A stretch of DNA of 64,000 nucleotides from Streptomyces eurythermus (GTDB lineage: Bacteria > Actinomycetota > Actinomycetes > Streptomycetales > Streptomycetaceae), in NCBI RefSeq assembly GCF_014649115.1, contig NZ_BMSK01000003.1, forward strand, positions 434,001 to 498,000, given 5' to 3'. The notes under the pieces were generated by a model, which saw only the letters and a list, made by a program, of their open reading frames with translations, did no database searches and was not told where the DNA came from. Position numbers and translations under genes: made by a program. Below are positions 55,847-63,993 of this stretch, one piece after another (the first letter of the stretch is position 1; each line of letters opens with the position of its first letter).

Positions 55847-56989
55847 ATGGCCGACCTCCAGGACGACATCCCCCGCACGACCGAGGTCGGCGAGGACGAC
55901 GGCCTGCCGGACGACCCCTTCCGCCTCCCGCCGGGGGACCTGCCCGCCGGGGAGGTGCCGGCAGAGGACGTGTCGGCCGGGGACCTGCTGGAGCGGGCCC
56001 GTGCCCTGCTGGCCGGGCACCCGGTCGCCGACGGCTACAGCGGCCTGCCCTGGGCCCTGCGCCACCTGCCCGGCTACGACCTCCAGCTGGGCGAGGCCGC
56101 CGTCGACACGGACCTGCCCCGGATGCGCGCCGGGCACGTCGGCGCGCTGTTCTGGTCGCTGCACCTGCCCGAGGGACCGGCCGGCGAGCGCCCGGTCGCG
56201 GCGACCCTGGAACAGCTGGACCTGGTGCGCTCGGTCGTCGAGACCCATCCGGAGGGGCTGCGCCTGGTGCGCACCGCCGGGCAGGTCATCGACGCCCGCA
56301 ACCGGGGCCGGATCGCCGTGCTGCTCGGCCCCGCGCACGGCGCCGCGCTGGACGGCTCCCTCGCCGTCCTGCGCGTCCTGCACGCCCTCGGCCTGCGCGT
56401 CCTCACCCTCGCCGGCACCGCCTGGGCCGGCGAGTCCGGGCTCACCCGGTTCGGGGAGGAGGTGGTGCGCGAGATGAACCGGCTCGGGGTGCTCGCCGAC
56501 GTCACCGGCGCCGGCCCGGCCACCGTCCAGCGCGCCCTCGCCCTGTCCAAGACACCCGTCCTGTGCACCCGCTCGGCCGCCCGCGCTCTGCGCCCGCACC
56601 CCGCCAACCTGTCCGACGACCTGCTGGCCGCCCTGGGCGGGGCCAAGGGCCTGTGCATGGTGCCGCTGACCGCCGAGCAGACCGGCCCGGCCGTCCCGGA
56701 CGTCGCCGACCACCTCGACCACGTCCGGGACGTGGCCGGCCCCGAGTGCGTCGGCCTGTCCGGCACCTACGACTCCGGGGCGGTCCACCCGCGCGAACTC
56801 GCGGACGCCTCCCGCTATCCGCACCTGATCGCCGAGCTGCTCCGGCGCGGCTGGTCCGAGACCGAACTGTCCCTGCTGACCTGGGGAAACGTCCAGCGGG
56901 TGCTGCGCAGCGCGGACTTCACGGCCCGCGCCGCCCAGCACCGCCGGGAGGCACCGACGCTGCGGATCAGCGACCTGGACGCCCCTTGA
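55847..56989 (+). CDS. Catalytically degenerate M19 dipeptidase paralogue (likely pseudoenzyme)
   Basis: A 380-residue M19-fold protein, paralogue of the preceding gene, with an acidic N-terminal extension (about 1-45). Alignment by eye of the flanking blocks (LPWALR, EEVVREMNRLG, DHLDHVRDVAG, LIAELLRRGWS) leaves no doubt of homology. But the metal site is gone: the HxD of ADGYSGLPW is Y64-S-G66, GGHS is PAHGA, the SH of DLSH is VTG, FSH is CTR, HPRN is HPAN, and GGDYDG is SGTYDS. Either a new function (binding, regulation) or decay has occurred. The frame is long and intact, arguing for retained function. Confidence 0.88.
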   Translation: MADLQDDIPRTTEVGEDDGLPDDPFRLPPGDLPAGEVPAEDVSAGDLLERARALLAGHPVADGYSGLPWALRHLPGYDLQLGEAAVDTDLPRMRAGHVGALFWSLHLPEGPAGERPVAATLEQLDLVRSVVETHPEGLRLVRTAGQVIDARNRGRIAVLLGPAHGAALDGSLAVLRVLHALGLRVLTLAGTAWAGESGLTRFGEEVVREMNRLGVLADVTGAGPATVQRALALSKTPVLCTRSAARALRPHPANLSDDLLAALGGAKGLCMVPLTAEQTGPAVPDVADHLDHVRDVAGPECVGLSGTYDSGAVHPRELADASRYPHLIAELLRRGWSETELSLLTWGNVQRVLRSADFTARAAQHRREAPTLRISDLDAP

Positions 56990-56993
56990 GCGC

Positions 56994-57386
56994 CTACGAC
57001 CGCTCGATCCGGGACAGGCAGAAGGGATGCCCGGCCGGGTCCGCGTACACCTGGAAGTCCTTCTTCTCGCGGTCCTCCAGGTCCAGCGGACGGGCGCCGA
57101 GCGCGAGCACCCGCTCGTGGGCGGCGTCGACGTCCGCCCAGGTCGGGCCCGCGTCGAAGTCGATGTGCAGCTGCTGGCCGTTGCGGTCGGCGCGCGGCCA
57201 CTCGGGCGGGGTGTAGCCCTCGGCCCGCTGGAAGGCCAGCCGGGGCCCGTCCGGCACCTGGAGGACGACCCAGTCGTCGTCCTCGGGCTCCGGGGTGCCC
57301 CCGGCCACCGCCGCGTAGAAGGCGGCCAGGCCGTGCGGGTCGGGACAGTCGAGCACGACGTTGCGGAAACGGGCCACGGGTGCCAT
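56994..57386 (-). CDS. VOC (glyoxalase/bleomycin resistance) family protein
   Basis: A 130-residue single VOC module: RFRNVVLDCPDPHGLAAFYAA, WVVLQVPDGPRLAFQRAEGY and QQLHIDFDAGPTWADVDAA. The C-terminal VYADPAGHPFCLSRI carries the ligand-type residues seen in this uncharacterised actinobacterial subgroup. The His of QLHID and Cys near the end could bind a metal. Half the size of a classical double module, so it probably dimerises. Tandem paralogue of the gene at 57416. Start ATG with gga-rich site upstream. Confidence 0.83.
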   Translation of the reverse strand: MAPVARFRNVVLDCPDPHGLAAFYAAVAGGTPEPEDDDWVVLQVPDGPRLAFQRAEGYTPPEWPRADRNGQQLHIDFDAGPTWADVDAAHERVLALGARPLDLEDREKKDFQVYADPAGHPFCLSRIERS

Positions 57387-57415
57387 GCGTCCTCCGGTTT
57401 CTTGTGCGAGGTGTC

Positions 57416-57775
57416 TCAGCCGGCGCAGAGACAGAACGGGTGCCCCGCCGGGTCGGCGTAGACACGGAAGCTGCGGGACCGGTCGGCGGTGTCCAGCGGC
57501 CGGGCGCCGAGCCGAAGCGCCTCCTTCTCGGCCGCGTCCAGGTCCGGCACGGTCAGGTCCAGGTGGAACTGCTGGGAGTGGTCCGCCGCGGGCCACCGGG
57601 GCGGCACGAACCCGGGCGCCCGCTGGAAGGCGAGCGTCGCGCCGCCGGGTACCCGCAGGTTCACCCACTCGTCGTCCCCCTCCACCGTGCCGCCCAGCAC
57701 ATCGGCGTAGAACCCGGCCAGGGCGCGGGGGTCGGGACAGTCCAGGACCACGGATTCGAGCTTGGCGAGAGCCAT
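57416..57775 (-). CDS. VOC family protein, tandem paralogue
   Basis: A 119-residue VOC module close to its neighbour: LESVVLDCPDPRALAGFYADVLGG, WVNLRVPGGATLAFQRAPGF, QQFHLDLTVPDLDAAEKEAL and VYADPAGHPFCLCAG. It has two C-terminal Cys where the paralogue has one, and Phe replaces Leu in the QxHxD motif. First of the two genes and divergent from the CGNR regulator. The shared promoter region holds a GTTACC repeat array. Function (detoxification or resistance) is unknown. Confidence 0.83.
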   Translation of the reverse strand: MALAKLESVVLDCPDPRALAGFYADVLGGTVEGDDEWVNLRVPGGATLAFQRAPGFVPPRWPAADHSQQFHLDLTVPDLDAAEKEALRLGARPLDTADRSRSFRVYADPAGHPFCLCAG

Positions 57776-57790
57776 GACTACCTCCTCGGT

Positions 57791-57850
57791 GTTACCTGTA
57801 GAGACGGGTAACCGGTAACGGTTACTGCATGCTCCCGCAGAAGGGGTAAC
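57791..57850. promoter_or_regulatory. GTTACC/GGTAAC repeat array in the VOC-CGNR divergent promoter
   Basis: Five copies of GGTAAC or its complement lie at 57791, 57807, 57814, about 57820 and 57845. The inner part forms a perfect inverted repeat GTAACCG-gtaa-CGGTTAC (57808-57825). The bases between the two start codons number only 84. Likely operators for the adjacent regulator. Confidence 0.65.
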
Positions 57851-57859
57851 GTCGCAAGC

Positions 57860-58366
57860 ATGAGCGAGAGATCCGCCGCTCCGGGCGGCCTGGCGCTGGT
57901 CGAGACGCTGGTGAACACGCTCGACATCGAGGCGGGCGCCGACGCCCTGGACACGCCGGAGGTCCGCGTCCGGCTGGGGATCACCGAGGACGGCGTCGCC
58001 GAGGCCCGCGAACTGCGCGAGTCGCTGCGGGCCACGCTGCTCGCCCACGCCGGCCACCCGCCGCACCGCGCCGTGACCCCGCTCGGCACCCTGCTCGCCC
58101 GGGCCCCGCTGTACGTCGCCGTGGACGACCACGACGGCTCCGCCCGGCTGGCCCCCGCCGCTCAGGGCCCGCTGCTCTCCCGGGTCGCCGCCGCCGTCGC
58201 CGAGGCGCTCGTCGCCGGTACCTGGAGCAGGCTCAAGGCGTGCGAGTCCGAGACCTGCCACTGGGCGTACTACGACCGCAGCCCCGCCGGGCGCGGACGC
58301 TGGTGCTCGATGCGGGTCTGCGGCGCCCGCGCCAAGATGCGCCGCTACCGCGCGAAGGGCCCCTGA
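57860..58366 (+). CDS. CGNR zinc-finger regulator (ABATE domain)
   Basis: A 168-residue protein with an N-terminal ABATE-like ligand domain (about 5-115; LALVETLVNTLDIEAGADALDTPE) and a C-terminal zinc-finger (about 120-168). The finger has Cys-rich LKACESETCHWAYYDRSPAG, followed by RWCSMRVCGARAKMRRYR. The usual CGNR tetrad is CGAR here. Such proteins are transcription factors that sense small molecules. It is divergent from a VOC gene across the GGTAAC array, implying autoregulation. A TAACGT -10 (57847-57852) ends seven bases before ATG, so the mRNA may be leaderless. Its product could control the VOC genes. Confidence 0.87.
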   Translation: MSERSAAPGGLALVETLVNTLDIEAGADALDTPEVRVRLGITEDGVAEARELRESLRATLLAHAGHPPHRAVTPLGTLLARAPLYVAVDDHDGSARLAPAAQGPLLSRVAAAVAEALVAGTWSRLKACESETCHWAYYDRSPAGRGRWCSMRVCGARAKMRRYRAKGP

Positions 58367-58397
58367 CCCCCGGCCCCGATGGTGCACAATGCGCACA

Positions 58398-58438
58398 GCC
58401 CCCGGTTCGGCCGACTGAGCCTCGGCCGAACCGGGGGC
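58398..58438. terminator. Bidirectional terminator between CGNR gene and ugd
   Basis: A perfect 17-bp stem (gcccccggttcggccga 58398-58414 with 58422-58438) and 7-nt loop lie between convergent genes. Confidence 0.9.
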
Positions 58439-58461
58439 GCCCTGGGCCTCCGGCCCGTGTG

Positions 58462-59805
58462 TTACGCCGTCGGCCGGCCCATCGCCCGGTACGTCCACCC
58501 CGCCCGGCGCCACAGCTCCGGGTCGAGGGCGTTGCGGCCGTCGAGCAGCACCCGGGCCGCCGCCGCCTCGCCCAGCGCCGCCGGGTCCAGCTCGCGGAAC
58601 TCGCGCCACTCGGTCAGGTGCAGGACGACATGGGCGCCCCGGACGGCCTCCTCCGCGGTGTCGGCGTAGCCCAGGGTCGGGAAGACCTTGCGGGCGTTGG
58701 CCATGCCCTTCGGGTCGTACACCGTCACCTGGCCGCCCTGGAGGTGGATCTGTCCGGCCACGTTCAGCGCCGGCGAGTCGCGCACGTCGTCCGAGTCCGG
58801 CTTGAAGGTGGCGCCGAGCACCGCGACCCGCTTGCCGAGGAAGGAGCCGCCGCCGAGCGCCTCCCGGGCCATCTCCACCATCTGGCCGCGCCGGCGCATG
58901 TTGATGGAGTCGATCTCGCGCAGGAAGGTCAGCGCCTGGTCGGCGCCCAGCTCGCCCGCGCGGGCCATGAACGCCCGGATGTCCTTGGGCAGACAGCCGC
59001 CGCCGAAGCCGACTCCGGCGCGCAGGAACTTGTGGCCGATCCGGTCGTCGTGGCCGATGGCCTCCGCCAGCTTCGCCACGTCGCCGCCGGCCGCCTCGCA
59101 CACCTCCGCCATCGCGTTGATGAAGGAGATCTTGGTGGCGAGGAAGGAGTTCGCGGCCGTCTTCACCAGCTCGGCGGTCGGGAAGTCGGTGACGACGAAC
59201 GGCGTGCCCTCGGCCACCGGCGTCGCGTACACCTCGCGCAGCAGCTTCTCGGCGCGCTCGCCTCGGACGCCGACCACGATCCGGTCCGGGTGCAGGGTGT
59301 CCTGGACGGCGAAGCCCTCGCGCAGGAACTCCGGGTTCCAGGCCAGCTCGGCGTCCGCGCCCGCCGGGGCGTGCTCGGCCAGGTAGGCCGCCAGCCGCTC
59401 GGCGGAGCCCACCGGCACCGTCGACTTGCCCACGACCAGGGCCGGGCCGCGCAGATGCGGGGCGAGGGAGGCGATCGCGGAGTCCACGTACGACATGTCG
59501 CAGGCGTACTCGCCGTGCTTCTGCGGGGTGTTCACGCACACGAAGTGCACATCGCCGAAGGCGCCGGCCTCGGCCCAGTCCGTGGTGAACCGCAGCCGCC
59601 CGGTCGAGCCCTCGATCCCGGCGACGTGCCTCCGCAGCAGCTCCTGGAGCCCCGGCTCGTACATCGGGGTCTCGCCGCGTTCCAGCAGGGCGATCTTCTC
59701 CGGTACGACGTCCAGGCCCAGCACCTCGAAGCCCAGCTCGGCCATGGCCGCGGCGTGCGTGGCGCCGAGGTAGCCGGTGCCGATCACGGTGATCTTCAGG
59801 CTCAT
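58462..59805 (-). CDS. UDP-glucose/GDP-mannose dehydrogenase family protein
   Basis: A 447-residue NAD+-dependent nucleotide-sugar 4-electron dehydrogenase. The N-terminal NAD fold is ITVIGTGYLGATHAAAMAELG, with VCVNTPQKHGEYACD. The middle helical domain has AELVKTAANSFLATKISFINAMAEVC. The catalytic Cys lies near residue 270 in GFGGGCLPKDIRAF. The C-terminal fold has RVAVLGATFKPDSDDVRDSPAL. Produces UDP-glucuronate or a related sugar acid for surface polysaccharide. No glycosyltransferase gene is nearby. The ATG at 59805 follows ggagc. Confidence 0.92.
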   Translation of the reverse strand: MSLKITVIGTGYLGATHAAAMAELGFEVLGLDVVPEKIALLERGETPMYEPGLQELLRRHVAGIEGSTGRLRFTTDWAEAGAFGDVHFVCVNTPQKHGEYACDMSYVDSAIASLAPHLRGPALVVGKSTVPVGSAERLAAYLAEHAPAGADAELAWNPEFLREGFAVQDTLHPDRIVVGVRGERAEKLLREVYATPVAEGTPFVVTDFPTAELVKTAANSFLATKISFINAMAEVCEAAGGDVAKLAEAIGHDDRIGHKFLRAGVGFGGGCLPKDIRAFMARAGELGADQALTFLREIDSINMRRRGQMVEMAREALGGGSFLGKRVAVLGATFKPDSDDVRDSPALNVAGQIHLQGGQVTVYDPKGMANARKVFPTLGYADTAEEAVRGAHVVLHLTEWREFRELDPAALGEAAAARVLLDGRNALDPELWRRAGWTYRAMGRPTA

Positions 59806-59928
59806 GGGTGCTCCAGCTCGGGTCCGTCGGTCGTGCGCGGTCATGCGGGCCCGAGCATATCCGGGCCGCCGACCGGGCATTTTTCCCGCTGTCGCGTAGG
59901 TCACGTAGGCGGGTGAGGGCCGGACCTC

Positions 59929-59953
59929 TAAAATTTGAGTTACTTAACGGTAA
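59929..59953. promoter_or_regulatory. AT-rich promoter/operator region of the acyl-CoA dehydrogenase gene
   Basis: A consensus-like -10 TAAAAT (59929-59934) is followed by an inverted repeat TTAC-ttaacg-GTAA (59940-59953). The stretch 59927-59957 is sharply AT-rich in a GC-rich genome. It lies 40-65 bp before the GTG at 59994. Confidence 0.5.
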
Positions 59954-59993
59954 TTAGCGTCAGTATCACTGCGTCTTTGGAGCGTGAGAGACC

Positions 59994-61151
59994 GTGGCCG
60001 GATCGGCTGACTTCGACCTGTACCGCCCGTCCGAGGAGCACGACATGCTCCGGGACGCCGTCCGTTCCCTGGTCGAGGCGAAGATCGCGCCGTACGCCGC
60101 GGCGGTGGACGAGGAGGCCCGCTTCCCGCAGGAGGCCCTCGACGCCCTGGTGGCCAACGACCTGCACGCCGTGCACGTCCCCGAGGAGTACGGCGGCTCC
60201 GGCGCCGACGCGCTCGCCACGGTCATCGTGATCGAGGAGGTCGCCCGCGCCTGTGTCTCCTCCTCGCTCATCCCGGCGGTGAACAAGCTGGGCTCGCTCC
60301 CGGTGATCCTCTCCGGCTCCGAGGAGCTGAAGAAGAAGTACCTGGGCCCGCTGGCCAAGGGCGACGCGATGTTCTCGTACTGCCTCTCCGAGCCGGAGGC
60401 GGGCTCGGACGCGGCCGGCATGAAGACCAAGGCCGTCCGCGACGGCGACCACTGGGTGCTCAACGGCGTCAAGCGCTGGATCACCAACGCGGGCGTCTCC
60501 GAGTACTACACGGTGATGGCCGTGACGGACCCCTCGAAGCGCTCCAAGGGCATCTCCGCCTTCGTCGTGGAGAAGTTCGACGAGGGCGTCTCCTTCGGCG
60601 CCCCGGAGAAGAAGCTCGGCATCAAGGGCTCCCCGACCCGCGAGGTCTACTTCGACAACGTCCGCATCCCCGCCGACCGCATGATCGGCGAGGAGGGCAC
60701 CGGCTTCATGACGGCCATGAAGACCCTGGACCACACCCGCATCACCATCGCCGCCCAGGCCCTCGGTGTCGCCCAGGGCGCCTTCGACTACGCCAAGGGC
60801 TACGTCCAGGAGCGCAAGCAGTTCGGCAAGCCGATCGCCGACTTCCAGGGCATCCAGTTCATGCTCGCCGACATGTCGATGAAGATCTCGGCGGCCCGCG
60901 CCCTCACCTACCAGGCCGCCGCCGCCTCCGAGCGCGGCGACGCCGACCTCACCTACCTGGGCGCCGCCGCCAAGTGCTTCGCCTCCGACGTCGCCATGGA
61001 GGTCACCACCGACGCCGTCCAGCTCCTCGGCGGCTACGGCTACACCCGCGACTACCCGGTGGAGCGCATGATGCGCGACGCCAAGATCACCCAGATCTAC
61101 GAGGGCACCAACCAGGTCCAGCGCATCGTCATGGCGCGCAACCTGCCGTAA
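59994..61151 (+). CDS. Acyl-CoA dehydrogenase
   Basis: A 385-residue FAD-dependent beta-oxidation enzyme. N-terminal helices: DFDLYRPSEEHDMLRDAVRS. It has FAD/substrate motif YCLSEPEAGSDAAGMKT, WITNAGVSEYYTVMAVTDP, and LDHTRITIAAQALGVAQGAFD. The catalytic Glu lies in QIYEGTNQVQRIVMA, and the GGYGYTRDYPVERMMRD segment is the short/branched-chain type. It uses ETF as acceptor (genes not here). GTG start preceded by a distant GGAG; the first residues are a little uncertain. Ends at a strong T-tailed terminator. Confidence 0.94.
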   Translation: MAGSADFDLYRPSEEHDMLRDAVRSLVEAKIAPYAAAVDEEARFPQEALDALVANDLHAVHVPEEYGGSGADALATVIVIEEVARACVSSSLIPAVNKLGSLPVILSGSEELKKKYLGPLAKGDAMFSYCLSEPEAGSDAAGMKTKAVRDGDHWVLNGVKRWITNAGVSEYYTVMAVTDPSKRSKGISAFVVEKFDEGVSFGAPEKKLGIKGSPTREVYFDNVRIPADRMIGEEGTGFMTAMKTLDHTRITIAAQALGVAQGAFDYAKGYVQERKQFGKPIADFQGIQFMLADMSMKISAARALTYQAAAASERGDADLTYLGAAAKCFASDVAMEVTTDAVQLLGGYGYTRDYPVERMMRDAKITQIYEGTNQVQRIVMARNLP

Positions 61152-61176
61152 CCGTCCGGGGTTTTCCCGGATTTCC

Positions 61177-61208
61177 GGAAGGCGCCCCTCCAGGCGCCTT
61201 CCTTCTTT
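61177..61208 (+). terminator. Terminator after the acyl-CoA dehydrogenase gene
   Basis: GGAAGGCGCC (61177-61186) pairs with GGCGCCTTCC (61193-61202), 6-nt loop, then TTCTTT. Confidence 0.93.
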
Positions 61209-61256
61209 ATGTTGGGCGCGTTCCGACCGTGATCACTTCGAAGGAGACCCGCGCCC

Positions 61257-62090
61257 ATGGCCCTGACCGACCACACCGCGGCAACGGGTGACGAAGGCGT
61301 CGCGCGCATGGCCCGGCTGCGCACCGACGTCTCCCACTCGGCGCGCATCTGGAACTACTGGCTCGGCGGCAAGGACCACTACCGGGTGGACGAGGAAGTC
61401 GGCGACCAGATCCTCGGCTTCGTCCCCGCGCTGCCCCGCTCGGCCGTCGCCGACCGGGCGTTCCTGGCCCGCGCGGTCCGGCACCTGGCCGGCACCGAGG
61501 GCATCCGGCAGTTCCTGGACATCGGCACCGGCCTGCCCACCGCCGACAACACCCACGAGGTCGCGCAGCGCGTCGACCCGTCCTGCCGGATCGTCTACGT
61601 CGACAACGACCCGCTGGTCCTCACCCACGCCCACGCGCTGCTGACCAGCACCCCCGAGGGCGCCACGGACTACATCGAGGCCGATGTGCGCGACCCGGAG
61701 GCCATCCTGCGGGGCGCCGCCCGGACCCTGGACCTGGACCGCCCGGTCGCCCTCACCCTGCTCGGCATCCTCAACTTCGTCATGGACACCGACGAGGCCG
61801 TATCCATCCTGCACCGGCTCCTGGACGCCGTGCCCTCCGGCAGCTTCCTGGTCGTCTCCCACCCCACCACCGAGGTCGACGGCGAGGCGATGACCCAGGC
61901 GGTGGAGTACTGGAACGGCCAGGGCTCCGCGCCCATGACCCTGCGCAGCCGCGCCGACCTGGCCCGTTTCCTCGACCGGGTCGAGCTGCTGGAGCCCGGC
62001 CTGGTCTCCTGCTCCCGCTGGCGGCCCGCGGCCGGGGAGCCGGAGCCGGCGGAGGTCACCCACTTCGGAGCGGTGGGCCGCAAGCCGTAG
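61257..62090 (+). CDS. SAM-dependent methyltransferase-like protein (PF04672 type, Streptomyces-expanded)
   Basis: A 277-residue protein of the actinobacterial family often annotated as SAM-dependent methyltransferase (formerly DUF574). Hallmarks are ARIWNYWLGGKDHYRVDEEVG near the N-terminus, LDIGTGLPTADNTHEVAQ (SAM loop), IVYVDNDPLVLTHAHALL, and VALTLLGILNFVMD. The C-terminus has RSRADLARFLDRVELLEPG. Members are numerous in Streptomyces and their substrates are mostly unknown. ATG with aaggaga upstream. Monocistronic between a terminator and a gene about 130 bp on. Confidence 0.9.
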   Translation: MALTDHTAATGDEGVARMARLRTDVSHSARIWNYWLGGKDHYRVDEEVGDQILGFVPALPRSAVADRAFLARAVRHLAGTEGIRQFLDIGTGLPTADNTHEVAQRVDPSCRIVYVDNDPLVLTHAHALLTSTPEGATDYIEADVRDPEAILRGAARTLDLDRPVALTLLGILNFVMDTDEAVSILHRLLDAVPSGSFLVVSHPTTEVDGEAMTQAVEYWNGQGSAPMTLRSRADLARFLDRVELLEPGLVSCSRWRPAAGEPEPAEVTHFGAVGRKP

Positions 62091-62224
62091 AACGGCGGGC
62101 GAGGAGCGGGGCGCGAGCCGTGGCCCGGGGTGCGGCCCGGGCCCGACGTGCGGGGCGGCGGGAGGGGACGTAGGACGGAAGAACACGGGGTCCGCCCCGG
62201 GCCCCCGCCTTCCCAGGAGGAGCC

Positions 62225-62590
62225 ATGACCCAGTCGCCGGCGATGCCCGCCCTCACGCGGCAGATGCAGGACTGCATCGCCGCCTGCATGGACTGCCACA
62301 GCATCTGCGAGGAGACCATGAGCTCCTGCATGCAGAAGGGCGGCCAGCAGCAGATGCAGATCATGCGCGCGCTGATGGACTGCTCCGAGACCACCCGGAT
62401 GTGCGCCGACATGATGATGCGCCGCTCGCCCATGCACACCGACATGTGCGCGCTGTGTGCCAAGGCGTGCGACCTGTGCGCCGAGGCGTGCGGCACCATG
62501 CCGGACGACCAGCAGCTGACGCGCTGTGCCGAGGCGTGTCGCCGCTGTGCCGAGAGCTGCCGGGCGATGGCGGGCGCCGGCCGCGTGTAG
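62225..62590 (+). CDS. Four-helix-bundle copper-binding protein (Csp/DUF326-like)
   Basis: A 121-residue protein with 16 Cys and many Met and His, in CxxxC-type spacings along four predicted helices (DCIAACMDCHSICEE, LMDCSETTRMC, MCALCAKACDLCAEACG, RCAEACRRCAESC). This is the layout of cytosolic copper-storage proteins (Csp3) and the ferredoxin-like DUF326 family. No signal peptide is present, so storage would be in the cytoplasm. Such proteins bind many Cu(I) ions inside the bundle. No copper regulator or pump lies beside it, so control is probably remote. ATG with aggagg six bases upstream. Confidence 0.9.
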   Translation: MTQSPAMPALTRQMQDCIAACMDCHSICEETMSSCMQKGGQQQMQIMRALMDCSETTRMCADMMMRRSPMHTDMCALCAKACDLCAEACGTMPDDQQLTRCAEACRRCAESCRAMAGAGRV

Positions 62591-62617
62591 CCCCCGCCGT
62601 AGCTCCCGCGACGGCAC

Positions 62618-62649
62618 GGCCGGGGGCACCCGGTCCGGTGCCCCCGGCC
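62618..62649. terminator. Bidirectional terminator between the Csp-like and LCP genes
   Basis: GGCCGGGGGCACC (62618-62630) pairs with GGTGCCCCCGGCC (62637-62649), 6-nt loop, between convergent genes. Confidence 0.85.
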
Positions 62650-62673
62650 CCCGCTCCCCGGTGCCTAGTTCCC

Positions 62674-63993
62674 CTAGTTCCCGGAGACGGTGACCTTCTC
62701 GTCGTTGTTCAGCTCGTCCACCAGCGTCTTCACCTTGGCCTTGTCCCAGACCAGGTTGCCGCCCGCGGAACCGGAGATCGGCATGTTCATCGAGGTGCCG
62801 TCACCGCCGCTGACGCCCTTCATCGCCCAGAACATCGACGCCAGGTCCCACAGCGACATGTCCTCGTCGACGATCAGGGAGTCCAGGCCCGCGCCCATGG
62901 TCGGGTAGAACTTGAACGGGTTCAGGATCGTCGACGGCGTCGCCACCTGGTGGGCCAGGGCGGCGAGGAACTTCTGCTGGTTCTTGGTCCGCTGGAGGTC
63001 GGAGGCGGCGAACGCGTGCCGGGTGCGCACGAACGCGAGGGCCTCCTGGCCGTTCAGCGTCTGCTTGCCGGCCTCGAAGTCGGCGCCCGACCACTTGTCC
63101 TTGAAGCCCTTGTCGATGTCGATCTCGACACCGCCCACCGCGTCCACGATGCTCGCGAAGCCCTGGAAGCCGATCTCCACGTAGTGGTCGATGCGCAGCC
63201 CGGTGTTGGCCTCGATCGTGCGGACCAGCAGCGTCGGCCCGTCCTCGGCGTAGGTGGCGTTCAGCTTGGTGTGCCGGCCCTGCGCCGGGAACACCTTCCC
63301 GGACGTCGACCCCTGGTACGACGGCACCACCACGTCCGAGTCGCGCGGCAGCGAGATCAGCGTGTCGCCGTTGTCGCCGACGTGCAGGATCATCATCGAG
63401 TCGGTGCGCTTGCCCTCGGCGCCGCCGGTGTGCAGCTTCTTCTCGTCCTCCTTGGACATGCCCTCACGGCTGTCCGAACCGACGATCAGGTAGTTCGTGC
63501 CGTCGCCGCCCTCCGGCCGGTCGATGACCTTGGACAGGTCCACCTCGCGGCGCAGCTTGGAGTCGGCCCAGAAGTAGGTCGCGACCGACGTGACGACGAA
63601 CACAGCCGCCACCGTGATCGCCGTCCACTTGATCCGCCGCCGCCAGTTCGGCGCCGGACGCGGGCCCCGGGCGGACGCGCCCCCCGGAGCGCCCGGACCG
63701 CGGCCGCCGGGGGAGCCGTAGACCTGGCCGGTGTTGTAGCCGCTGTCGTAGCCGCCGGCCCCCGGTTCATGGCCCCGGCCGTCCACGTACGCCGGCTGCT
63801 GCGGCACCCCGGCAGCGCTCGGCGGAGCCGCCGGGCCGGAGCCGTCGTGCCCCGAGCGCGGCCCGGGCGGTACCGCCGGGCCGCGCCGCACCTGACGCAT
63901 CACGCGGGCGCTCTCCGGCCGCGCGCCGGCGCTGCCGCGTCCGTAGCGCGGGCCGCGGTTGTCGTCGGACCATCCCTCGGGCCAGTCATTCAT
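62674..63993 (-). CDS. LytR-CpsA-Psr (LCP) family cell-wall glycopolymer transferase
   Basis: A 439-residue type II membrane protein. A disordered Gly/Pro/Arg cytoplasmic N-terminus (about 1-118), one TM (about 122-141; WTAITVAAVFVVTSVATYFW) and an extracytoplasmic LCP domain (about 165-400) make up the protein. LCP residues are visible: Asp and Arg in IVGSDSREG, the RTDSMMILHVG pair and SLPRDSDV, and the Arg in AFVRTRHAF. These coordinate the polyprenyl pyrophosphate glycopolymer. LCP enzymes attach teichoic acid-type or other polymers to peptidoglycan. The ATG at 63993 is followed on the upstream side by only seven bases of window, so its promoter is outside. Confidence 0.93.
   Translation of the reverse strand: MNDWPEGWSDDNRGPRYGRGSAGARPESARVMRQVRRGPAVPPGPRSGHDGSGPAAPPSAAGVPQQPAYVDGRGHEPGAGGYDSGYNTGQVYGSPGGRGPGAPGGASARGPRPAPNWRRRIKWTAITVAAVFVVTSVATYFWADSKLRREVDLSKVIDRPEGGDGTNYLIVGSDSREGMSKEDEKKLHTGGAEGKRTDSMMILHVGDNGDTLISLPRDSDVVVPSYQGSTSGKVFPAQGRHTKLNATYAEDGPTLLVRTIEANTGLRIDHYVEIGFQGFASIVDAVGGVEIDIDKGFKDKWSGADFEAGKQTLNGQEALAFVRTRHAFAASDLQRTKNQQKFLAALAHQVATPSTILNPFKFYPTMGAGLDSLIVDEDMSLWDLASMFWAMKGVSGGDGTSMNMPISGSAGGNLVWDKAKVKTLVDELNNDEKVTVSGN

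Noticed and set aside
55847-56989. Calling the second dipeptidase a pseudogene
   Set aside because: The frame is full length with good codon bias and conserved non-catalytic blocks, so a retained non-catalytic role is more likely.
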